Source: Nematopogon swammerdamellus (taxonomy: Eukaryota; Arthropoda; Insecta; Lepidoptera; Adelidae). From it: a DNA stretch of 64,000 bases. Each line of letters opens with the position of its first letter. Position 1 is the first letter of the stretch. Shown one piece after another: positions 32,501 through 44,500 of this stretch. Location of the stretch: positions 20,597,151 through 20,661,150 of the forward strand of contig OX336353.1 of NCBI GenBank assembly GCA_946902875.1. Direction: 5' to 3'. The notes beneath the pieces were generated by a model. That model searched no databases and was not told the DNA's origin. It saw only the letters and a program-made list of their open reading frames with translations. A program made the translations under genes and the position numbers.

Positions 32501-35500
32501 AAATTATAAACAACTTTAAAATAGAAAAAATTACATATTCTATAGTATGAAGTGCTACATTGTTTGTAAAATTTACAAAAAATCAATAAAAATAAACAAA
32601 TTGGACCAAAATCAAAATCCATCCTAACTAGGTCCCTACACTAGAATGTCAATCTGAGATCTGTCACAGAGATCAAGCTATATTTTACGAACTATAAACA
32701 AAGATTGCTATAGTTTGTAGCCTGTGTTTGTAATGAGGGTAAACTGTAAACTTAGCCTTGCCAAACTCAACTTCTCAAGCGTTTAGTGACTAGTTAACTG
32801 TGCAGCACTCACTTCGTCATTAGTTCTATTGTCATCAGTACAATTTGAAAATTCCCCAGAAACCCCCTCCACAACTGAATTGAGATTGAACTATCAAATC
32901 CAATCGCCTTAAAATTTATAATTATGAAATCAAATCAAATAATTTTATGTTAGTATGACAGGTGGAACACCTTATATTAATGGTTAATTATTATTTTTTT
33001 AATATTGAAAGAAAACAATTTTTGTATTTCAAAAGATCCAATACCAATTAAATAGGTTTAAGTACCTAAATAATGAAGTCCATATTGATAGTGAAAGAAA
33101 TAAGGTTTCCGTCACTAAACACTTGAAAAGGAAATCAAAATATAATTAAATAAATAACTACGACTTACACATAAGAGCTGATGTTAACATATTATCTAGG
33201 TAGAAAGAAGAAAATAGAAAAACGTGAACATTCTCCAAATTATTCATTTCAAGAAAAACTTAAATAAAACTAAAAAATTATGCAATATTTGAAATTGTTT
33301 ATTGAAAATTTGTCAAAGTATTTTTATAATCTGGCTTAAAGTCATAATGTAATAAAAAGGTGATGAGAGTTAAGGTGCTGTCCATAGACAATCCCAATAT
33401 ACAATTTTTCAACTATTGTGACTACAGAAAAATAGAAGTACACTGTTTTAAAAAGTTGTCAGTAATAAAAAGATATATAAAAATACAGAGACAAAACTAC
33501 ATCTTTACTTTATGGGGGGTAATGCAAAAGACCCCGAGACACGTTGCACGTACGTAATGTACACAGATTCAGATATATATTTCATCATAAATAACACACT
33601 TTTAACAATATTTCATTGATACAAACGCATATACCGTATATAATAGTTACTTTTGTCCCTTCAGCAATGCAATCTATACGGAAGAACTGGGCAAGATGCC
33701 TTATAGAGCTTTTTTTTCGCACTTACTGATATATCGTGTCGTCGATGAGGCACAAGTGTGCGTCATCAGTGGTCATAGGTGCAGCCGACAGAATCGAACC
33801 GACCCGTCCTCGCGAAACCGTGCACATTGAGGTGCCATGTCAGCAGATTTGCATACTGTTGCTGGATTGTCCAGCCCGTCAATACGATGGCTTAAACTGT
33901 TGGAATGCCGCCGGGCCACACCAACAAGTGACCGAAACGCTGCGAGCCACGTGTGCCCGGTCGCATTCGGCAACGCTCTTTGATATGGGGATAATGATCA
34001 ATTATACTTTAAAAAATATAATATAATAATATATATAAACAAAACAAAGGTCAGAGAGGTACATGTTATCAATAACTTTGTAGGAAATGTTATCAATAAC
34101 AATTATGCCGATGCTAGGCAATGCAAGGTGGGATGACGACATCAAATGCGTTGCCGGAAAGCAGTGGTTCGTACCGCTGAAGGCCGGGAGGACTGGAGGA
34201 AAATTGGAGAGATGTATGTCCAACGCATACACGCTGACTGACTCACTGTTAATATATTTTTCTGAAAATATTTTTTTTTCTGAAAACTATTTTTTTTCTC
34301 TCCTTAAGTAATGGAATCGCGGCCGCGAATATCTTCGACGTTTTACGGAATCGGAAATCGCGCGGCGCTGACACCTGAGCGGTTATAAAGTCAAAGGATA
34401 TACTATGACTATAATACGCGTGTACGTGCATCGTGTCCCGGACGGCCGAGTCTGTAAGTGCGGCAGAGAGTGCGAGAGCGGTAGCTGCTGTACTGACCGA
34501 GGCTGACTTGTCCGATGGGTCCGAACACGCCGGCCTGGTCGGCGGTGAGGGGGAAGTAGGCGGCGGAGAGGGGCGCGGCGGCGGCGGCGAGCGGCGCGGG
34601 CGGCGCGGGCGCGAGCCCCAGGCCCAGCACGCCGTGCTTGCCGAGCAGCGCCAGCGCGGACGCCATCTCCGCCACGCTGCTCTCCGGGTAGCCAGAGTTG
34701 CGCAGCGCCACCTGTCGCGCACACACAGCCAACCTTCACACCTCACTGCACTCCGCATACACACAGCGAGTGAAGCCACTCATAAAATTTTTAGGGTTCC
34801 GTATTACTATAGCACCCCGGCGGGACGGGACCCAATTTTTTTTTTTTTTATGGGAAGCACGACATATGGCGCGCGCCAGACTAACGCAGAGGTGTAGTCC
34901 GACGGCGCCCACGGGCATTTGGATATTTACGGGGGCTGCGAATACCATGTCGGCCGGCTAGGTGCACCTTCACATTATGTTTGTCAGCCTCGATAGCTCA
35001 GTGGTGCAGACAGTCAAATGTCGCTATTGAATGTTAAGCAACGCTGGGTGCGGTCAGTACTTGGATGGGTGACCGCTGACCGTTGGAGGCTGACCGAGGT
35101 TCGGATTCCTCGTAAAACTGTAGGTCTCCTCCCTCCTAATCTTACTTGGTGGTAGGGTTTAACCCGCTCGGGTTGGTACCACCGCACTGAATGAAACGTC
35201 GGTCTAAACGGCTATGTATATAGTTTGTGTTTTCCGACCAGTTCAGTGTAGCCGGCACGATCAAAGGGGGAAGCACTGACATGGCACCTAGTTCACCCGG
35301 TGTTATGGGCTGACATCACGGACGTTGTAGGTGATGTAGCCAACCGTGTCAGTTTCCATAAAAAAAAAAAAAAATGTTTGAAGGATCCCAAACTGTACAT
35401 TAGAGGAAAGGATGCAGGTAGGAGTGTGTTCCACATGTTGGCAACCCTGTAAATAAAGGATTTACAGGATCGATTTGTCCTAAGTGGAGGGATATCGACA

Positions 35501-38500
35501 GTGTGTGTATGCATTCCCAACCTGTTGCGCGTGGAACGATGGTAGAATGGGGATGGAGGGATCGCATCGTGCAGCTCCTTGGAACACTCTCCGTAGTATA
35601 GGCGATAGAACACACACAAAGATCCAACTTCCCTGCGGAGTTGTAAGGTCTCTAAGTTTCGGGATACCTCGGGGTCGTTAACAATTACTACGCCTACGCC
35701 GTCTGTCTGTCTGTCTGTCCGTCCGTCCGTCTGTCCGAGGGCTGTATCTCTTGAACCGTAATAGGTAGCCCGTTGAAATTTTCACAGAAAATGTGTTATT
35801 ATGGCCGATATAACAACAAATAATAAAAATAAGAAAAAGTAAAAAATTCACGGGGTTCAAGAAACCAAATAGATTATGAAGCATTTCATGACATTTAACT
35901 AATATGAAGCATTTCACAACACACCATCTAGATGGCGCGAGTGGCGCCCTTCACATGGCGATACGGAACCCTCGGTGCGCGAGTTCGACTCGCACTTGGC
36001 CAGTTTTTATTTATACAAATCGTAAAGTGGGGCTCCATTCCACCCATTCATAAGTGCTAACGATGCCCCGTGCATATTCGGGTTGCAGGGGTTGAGAATG
36101 TGATGCCGGTCTGATCTTGAAGAATCAGAGACTGTACTTGGGGTGGAGTGTACACGGGCAGATCTGGCCACTCCACCAATGCTGAGATGTAGATAGGCAC
36201 AGATGTGCTCCCCGTACCTTGATGTGGTCGAGGAGCTGCTGCGTGAGAGGGGTGATGGAGGCGGTGCCCGGCGGCGCCAGGTTGAGGGTCAGGTTGAGGG
36301 CCGCCAGCGCCGCGCCGCCCCCGCCGCCATTCACCAGCATCGAACCCACCGCGCCGCCCATCGCGTGCCCCTACGCACACAACACAATCACATATTCATT
36401 TATGATCAAATATAAATAAACCGGTATGGGTATAGTACGAGAGCGCACCGTAAAAAACCAACGTCATCGAGTACCAAGATGGGACTAGTTTGTGGTGGTC
36501 TAGAATAGGATAGGCATCTAAAATATACAGGGTTGCCTGAGCAAATCCTGGCACGTGTTGTGTAAAAGGTAATTAAACATGTCATTTTTTTGGTGCAATT
36601 TACGTCATCGAGTACCAACTGGAGACCTGGCACATTCGATAAAGGTCATCAAGAAGAGCACAAAAATACTAGGTTGCCTCGTCCTACCTTGGCAGTTTTT
36701 GGAGTCGGGCAAATTTAAGAGTGGTGAAAAATGGTCAAATTTACGTCATCGAGTACCAAGATGACAGTCACACCATTCGATAGTTCTGATAACCTAATTC
36801 ATAAAAAACCTTGGTTGCCTGCCCTCACCTTGGAGCATTTCCTAGTCGGCCAAGTTGAATACCGGATAGCCGCCTTGTTACTAAGTTCTAAAATCGTTCA
36901 TGTGTAATCATAGGACCGTTTAAAGATATAGTCATTATAAAACTGTGAACACTTTATTAATCCAGCTATACCAGTGGTAGTCAAACCGCGGCCCGCGGGC
37001 CGCATGCGGTCCGCGGGCGGTATTTGTACGCATTGTCACAAACAGCGCAGATAATAATATATATTTTAGCTTTTACTCAGTATGAAAATATTATCTGCGC
37101 TGTGAGTGTGTGTGCGCACTTGACGACAAAAACTGATGCGGAAATATGCAGAGCAAGTGAGCGGGTGACGGGACTGGCGGGAAAAGAGTTTCGGCAAAAT
37201 TTCCAACTGTTGCTGCCCTGCGATACCTACGACATATCTAATATCTATCAAGATATGGTGTCATATTTGAAGGAATATTTGACATAAATTAAAAAAAGAA
37301 TTAACGATGTGAAAAGTATTAATAATTGCTTTATTTCTACAAAAAAAGCCCGTAACATTTTGAAAATGATGACATGAAATTATTCAGCCAGTTGATGAAC
37401 GAAATCATCGAACTTCATCGAACATCGTGAAAAGCAGGAGGACATAAAATTTTTGAGAAAGCCTAGCACCCTTAAATGTTTTCAAGACTCCACACTATTT
37501 TAATAAAGTTTCTTTCGACGTACCTCTGAGAAGTTTCATTTTCAAAAATGAACATCTTAAAAAAACAAATATTGCAATAGCCTTTTCAGCCGGAAGACGC
37601 ATTGAGGATTGCATGTAGTCCCAAAGACGCCAACATAGAAGAAATAAGTAACGTAGTACACCTTTACTTTAAATTACACAGTACACCTCAATACTTTAAA
37701 TTATGTCACATATAAATTAACTAAAACATGTTTGTCGATGTATTAAACATCTCGAAGACACACATTTTTTGTTTACTGTACAGTACGTGGCAGTAAATCC
37801 GGATTTAAAAAGAGACAATCCGGTTGTTGAGCATCTCTCTGTCGTTCTAACTCGCACGTCTCTGTACCCCTATAAGCTTTTCGAGACAATAGTTTCGCCT
37901 TCAACTCTATGAACGATCAAAATCCAACGTCTCTGGACACATTCCCCACCCAGGAAGTCCAGACTACCGTCGTTGGGGACTTGGTTGGAGACATCCTGGA
38001 AAGTAGCTTGAAGATGAGATGGATCAGCCTTAGTAGAGAAGGCGCAAGCTTTCGTTTTGGCTACCTTGACGTTGACCAAGTTCTCCTTTCCCAAGAGGAT
38101 ACTTTTTCGAAAACGAGTCAACCTGAGCAACAGTTTCGCGCCTCGCATTTGCTGCTGAGGCCCCTCTACCCTTCCAGTCGTTGGTGAACCCTTGTTGATA
38201 AATAAAAGAAACAGCATTGGCGACAGCACGGACCCTTGTGAAACACAAGCTGATTGATTAATCGACCAGACAGGCACCATCTAGGGCAACAAAGATCAAC
38301 CGACCACTCAAACACTGGAAATCCAAGTGCACAGTTTTGTTGGGACACCGTAGGCTGGAAGCTTGCTTAGTATTTCCCGGTGCCCGGCGGCGCGATAATG
38401 CTTTGGAAATATCCAGAGCGGCCGCCAGCGATTCCCTAAAACCATCGAGCCTTTCAGCCTACAAATGTGTGACGTACGTAAGATCTCCAGTCGACCTTTA

Positions 38501-41500
38501 CTTGAGTAAGCCGTACTGCTTGTCGTCGAGGAGTTTAAAGTCTTCTAGGTACGTCGGTAGCGCTGAGTTGACCATACGCTCCATAACATTAGTGAAGAGT
38601 GAGGTTATCGAAATAGGGCGATGTTTTGATGGGTTCGCTGGGTCCGAAACCGACCGGACCGAAGCTCTCTTCCAGCAAGAAGGCATTGAACCGGAGGAAT
38701 AGGGGCATTTGAATAGGCTGGTGAGGAATGGCGCAAATTCTAGTGCACAACTTCTCAAGACGATCGCTGGAACGCCTTCAGGCTAGCTCCTAGCTCCTCT
38801 TCGAAATATTCAACCCACGTGCGTTTTATAGACGACTCTGCGGTGGAACGTAATATTTGCCATCATACTGCCGCAATGGGGTAATGGCGGTGGTTGGCGC
38901 CCAGGTCATCCATGTTGGAGTTGGATGCGAAAAGGCGTGCAAAGACATTTACCTTTTCCTTCGCGAGTATTACGAAGTCGATACCGGTTATTTACTTTTT
39001 AAAAAGTATTTAATTAATTAGTAGTAATTTTACAGAGTTCTTTTCAGGTCGGCGATAGCTTGCAGACTAACTAAAATATATCGGAGTCTTCAGTGAAGAG
39101 AACAATGCAGGCGGCCGGCCGAGGTGCTGTCCTCAGAAGTCGTCTGCATCGTCAGCGGGAATCGCCTGCTGCTGGGTACATAACTTGAGCAAACCATCCG
39201 ACCGAACGCTCCAGCGGAGGTAGCAAGACGGCATAAATTCCGATCAAAGGACGAGAGACCAGAAGGCGCGGCTACCCGAAGAGGTAGGTGCGAGTTTCGC
39301 GCCAATTCCACGGCCGCGCCTGAACTTGGCCAAGTTTTGCGTTCCTTTGTAGAACCTAGCAGCGACGTTGAGCTCTCGTCTATTCTCGACTTTTTAAAAT
39401 GGAAACGGACACGTTTGGTTACATCACCTGCAACATCTGTGATGTCAGCCCATAACACCGGGTGAACTAGGTGTCATGTCAATGCTGCCCTTCATTTCAT
39501 GTCGGCTACACTGAACTGGACGTGAAACACGAACTATTTACATAGCCATTTGGACCGACGTATCGTTCAGTGCGGTGGTACCAACCCGGCCCGTATAAAC
39601 CCTACCACCTAGTAAGGCAAGAAGGGAAGGGACCTACAGCTTAACTTAGAATCCGAACCTTGGTCAGCATCCAATGGTCGAGCGGTCACCCATCCAAGTA
39701 AGCGCCCAGGGTTGCTTAATAACAGTTGACCGACCGCACCACTGAGCTACCGAGGCTGAAAGACCTATTTTGCAGCTATTTCCTATAGGCCTAGTTCTTA
39801 GCGTCAATAACCAGCCTGGAATGACGATCGAACCAAGGGTTAAGGCGTCCGCCGATGGGAACGATGGATGGAGAAATTCATACCCTGTGCAATCACATCG
39901 ACGACCGATTGGGCACACAGGGGTAGGTCTGAAAAAGAGAAGCAAACGTCGCGCCAAGGGTATACACCCAGGAAGGAACGGAAGTCATCCCATTGTGCTA
40001 ACCGGTAGTACCAAACTGTCCGCGTACTACATTCACGTGCTTCTGCGAAGTGTACAGTTGGCAGAGTTGAGCGTATAAGGCGACATAGGATTTACCGAGG
40101 GGAGCCTCAATCCTCACCCTGTAGCCATTTGGCTCAGTAGTCAGGACAAGGTCCAATAAACTAGGTCGATGGGCAGGGTTATCCGATATCCTAGTAGTTC
40201 CGGACACCAACTGCGTCAATCCGTGTGCAATGGCTAAGTGACCAGCTAGTTACAGGCTGACCTCCAAGTGCAGGAAAGTGACATCAGGAGTTTTTCGCCT
40301 GCGACCTGTGGTACCGAACCGGGCGACATGGTGGAGAACCTGTCTACAACATATTGAAGGTGAAAATATATCCCGTTTAGGCGCAGGATGATTGCCTGTC
40401 GCCTGACATTTCTCAGCTGTGCGAGGTTTAGGACGGTGGCAAAGCCTACAGACATCGTCGCAATGAATGTCGGACTTGCTGAGCTCTACTTGAGTGTAAA
40501 CCGCCACTGGCATAGTAGATTGCTAGATTCCTAATTTGGTGAACTCCATTCAGCTCCAGAGAACACTACCAAGGCTTAACACAGCGACCCTTCGGCCAAA
40601 GGACTCATCAACAAGACGAGGGTCAGGCAACATAAATTCTTGTGCATCACCACAGGTGCGCCCTGGTCTACAGAAACGCCAACCTATACAGAGACCGCAC
40701 CGTACACCGTACGTACAGGGATAGCACCGCTGGAGGAGTATTTCCAGACGCTGTCCACGGGCTTCTTCAAGGGGCGTACTGACACGACAGCCCGCTGATC
40801 GCTAGCGCTTGCGACTACCGACTGTGGGATCCATCAACACGGCGCTCTCTGTCGATACTATACTAACATATCCGTTTAACTTCGCAGGTCCGGAACCACC
40901 TCGCCGTCCTACCGTCGACGACCAGGGTACGACCCAGCGAAGTTTCTTGCCAGTTCTTCTTCGCTGTGGTAATCGAACTGGCGGAACTTCTTCTAGCACC
41001 ATCGTCCCGGCGGGCGCCGGGGTCGATTTCGAGCAAGCAGGCGGTTTGACTGACATTCGCTTCTCATTGGCAGTTCTCTTCACCACTCGCAGCTGCAGCG
41101 GCTTCGATGCCGCTCGCCCTTAGCCAGTAGTCAGTCACTGCGGCCGCCCTAACTTATGGCGGACAAAGTGACCACTCCTACCCATGGCTCCTACTCACCA
41201 ACCAGCCGACCACGGCGACTGTGCTATTTTATATAGGGCGGACAAAGTGACGGCAGGCCTCACGGGGTTACCGGGCAAAAAAGACTGGTTACGGTGTGAG
41301 AGTTTTACGACTAATACCTTGTTTTCCTTCGCAGATTCCAAATTCCAGCGACCCTTTAATTTTTTTATATTATTCTTTAAATATTTCTTCAAGTATAACC
41401 ATATTGATAGATACTATCGGCAATAGATACGTCGAATCGCAGAGCAGCAACATTTGGAAAATTTACCGAAACTCTTCTCCCGCCAGTCCCGCCACCCGCT

Positions 41501-44500
41501 CACTTGCTCTGAATATTCACGCATCAGTTTTTGTCGTCAAGCGCGCACACACACTCACAGCGCAGATAATATTTTCATACTGAGTAAAAGCTAAAATATA
41601 TATTATTATCTGCGCTGTTTGTGACAATGCGTACAAATACCGCCCGCGGACCGCATGCGGCCCGCGGGCCGCGGTTTGACTACCACTGGTATAGCTGGAT
41701 TAATAAAGTGTTCACAGTTTTATAATAAATATATCTTTAAACGGTCCTATGATTACACATGAACGATTTTAGAACTTAGTAACAAGGCGGCTATCCGGTA
41801 TTCAACTTGGCCGACTAGGAAATGCTCCAAGGTGAGGGCAGGCAACCAAGGTTTTTTATGAATTAGGTTATCAGAACTATCGAATGGTGTGACTGTCATC
41901 TTGGTACTCGATGACGTAAATTTGACCATTTTTCACCACTCTTAAATTTGCCCGACTCCAAAAACTGCCAAGGTAGGACGAGGCAACCTAGTATTTTTGT
42001 GCTCTTCTTGATGACCTTTATCGAATGTGCCAGGTCTCCAGTTGGTACTCGATGACGTAAATTGCACCAAAAAAATGACATGTTTAATTACCTTTTACAC
42101 AACACGTGCCAGGATTTGCTCAGGCAACCCTGTATATTTTAGATGCCTATCCTATTCTAGACCACCACAAACTAGTCCCATCTTGGTACTCGATGACGTT
42201 GGTTTTTTACGGTGCGCTCTCGTACTAGTAGCTGAGGGACTAAAGGTACACAACAGATAATTTTTTTATTTATTTATTTATTTTAGACGGGCAGCCTAGG
42301 CTGATACGTCTAAATCCAGTTAAACTTTGTTGTTTTTCATTATCTTAGATTTTTTGATTATTACTTTTTTTTTATTATCGTTCTTGAGCACTCTTTTTGG
42401 GATCATGTTTTATTGGTTAGATATTTATCTAGTCTATTTTCGAATTGGTTGGTACTATGTGCGCTTAATACTTCCTCTGGAAGTTGGTTCCAGTCGTAAA
42501 TAAAAATTCCTTATTCTATATTCATCATCCATAGACAGTACACTGCGCTTGGATTCGCCATATTTTAACATTTAACATTTTGCCAGTTTGATTATCACAT
42601 TGAAGAAGAACTGGCAAGAAACATTGCTGGATACTTTTTTTTTACGTCCACTTAGTCTACATTTACAAAAGTGTTTGCCACTGCCTACATAGTACGAGTC
42701 ATCACTATTTCTAAAAATGTATCACAAATACAACATTTTTTTTCTATAAGCGTAAACCATTCATATAACCATATGTTGTATCCGTCATCCATATGTTGGA
42801 GCAAATTGGAGCATGCCAGTCTCCACAAACAGCACCTGTTCACGAGCATCACGCCAGGGCCAGCCATCGGCTACCTCAACCATATTTGAAGGTGAGAGGC
42901 GACCCGGACCAAGCGTCATCATAAGCTTGCGCAATCATGCTTAACGTGAAATCATACATGTTACTGTTACAGCTACAAGGGAACGCACAATTACATGAGT
43001 TCCCGTAATAATACTAAGCTGACTTTCGACTGTCAAAATGTTTGAAATAGCACATTCTTCAATGTCACTGTCGGTCTAGGCCGCGGGCACAGCTCCAAGT
43101 AATGTCTCGAGAAGAAATGTAATTTACTATCGACATACTATTTACGATTGAGTGTTAGACGTAGTCCGAGCGTCAAAGATGAAAGTAAGAACAGAACAAT
43201 AATGTAATGTAATAAATAATATCTAAAAGATCCCTTCGCAATGAACGCAAATAGTCACCTCCGACGCCACAATTTGAAAGTTAATTCAACTTAAAGCTCA
43301 ACAAATCCACAAAAGCACTTCGTATGCAACACAATCGTTGACAAATGGAATAAACTGCCTGAGGATGTCATTTAAGCACCCGCACCAGATCCTCGTTCAA
43401 GAACAGGCTACTAGATAAAAGCACTGCACAAAAACTAAATAAACCACCTGAACATAGATATGAATACACCAGCTTTGGCTGCTTGCTTATCAAAATAAAA
43501 AATGAAAAATCTCGAAATAGTTGCTTCAACTTTATTTTAACCTCGTACTACATGTTCTAGGTTATTTCTCATAATGCCTCCCAGCTGTTCATTATGCATC
43601 ATGCATGCATGCATGAATCCAAATTTATTGCGCTACCCGAAAGATGGTGATTCTACACCTGAGCTGAAGAAGTTTTGCTCTACGGCTTTTCGCTGGGTTT
43701 GATGGCGAAGGTTATAACCTTGGCGGCGGAGGGCACAGCGTATGGGAAGTCGGTGGGGTTGTAGTTGTTTATACCTCGGCGGCTTAGGTTGTGGCCCAGG
43801 GGGAGCCAGTGGTTTTCTAGTTGTTTATACCTCAGCGGCGGATAGCACTGCGTAGGGGGAGCCGGTGGGGTTGTAGTTGTTTATACTTCGGCGGATTAGG
43901 GTGTGGCACAGGAGGAGCAAGTGGGGTTGTAGTTGTTTATACTTCGGCGGCTTAGGGTGTGGCACAAGGGGAGCCGGCGGGGTTGTAGTTGTTTATACTT
44001 CGGCGGATTAGGGTGTGGCACAGGAGGAGCAAGTGGGGTTGTAGTTGTTTATACTTCGGCGGCTTAGGGTGTGGCACAGGGGGAGCCGGTGGGGTTTGTA
44101 GTTGTTTATACCTCGGCGGCTTAGGCTGTGGCCCAGGGACAGCCATTGGGTTTCTAGTTGGTTATACCTCGGCGGCGGATAGCACTGCGTAGGGGGAGCA
44201 AGTGGGGTTGTAGTTGTTTATACTTCGGCGGCTTAGGGTGTGGCACAGGGGGAGCCGGTGGGGTTGTAGTTGTTTATACTTCGGCGGCTTAGGGTGTGGC
44301 ACAGGGGGAGCCGGTGGGGTTGTAGTTGTGTATACTTCGGCGGCTTAGGGTGTGGCACAGGGGGAGCCGGTGGGGTTGTAGTTGTTTATACCTCGGCGGC
44401 GGCTAGCACTGCGTAGGGGGGAGCCGGTGGGGTTGTAGTTGTTTATACTTCGGCGGCTTAGGGTGTGGCACAGGGGGAGCCGGTGGGGTTGTAGTTGTTT

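Larger units (their letters stand above)
36435..42225. mobile_element. Large foldback-like element with tandem repeats in its arms
   Basis: The left arm (36435 to about 37302) and right arm (about 41360-42225) are reverse complements with few differences. They begin GTACGAGAGCGCACCG and are bordered by TA on both sides, a possible 2-bp target duplication. Each arm holds three 141-bp tandem units (ACGTCATCGAGTACCAA at 36461, 36602 and 36743) and then a hAT-like end (CAGTGGTAGTCAAACCGCGG). The loop holds a dead non-LTR retrotransposon and a SINE. The layout recalls Drosophila FB/Galileo elements. No transposase was found. In intron 5 of pasilla. Confidence 0.75.

Noticed and set aside
34249..34961. 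Several long overlapping frames on both strands near pasilla exon 7
   Set aside because: The Ala/Pro/Gly-rich exon 7 is GC-rich and gives open shadows in all frames. Only the frame 34711-34498 joins neighbouring exons in phase.
34985..35130. Possible tRNA or 5S rRNA gene
   Set aside because: The A-box, 5S-like and B-box pieces lie in one element with a poly(A) tail present in many broken copies, so it is a SINE head and not a functional RNA gene.
36579..42260. Paired 60-77-codon frames at the two ends of the foldback element
   Set aside because: They are duplicated because the arms are inverted copies, and they span the 141-bp tandem units. They show no protein-like conservation beyond the repeat.
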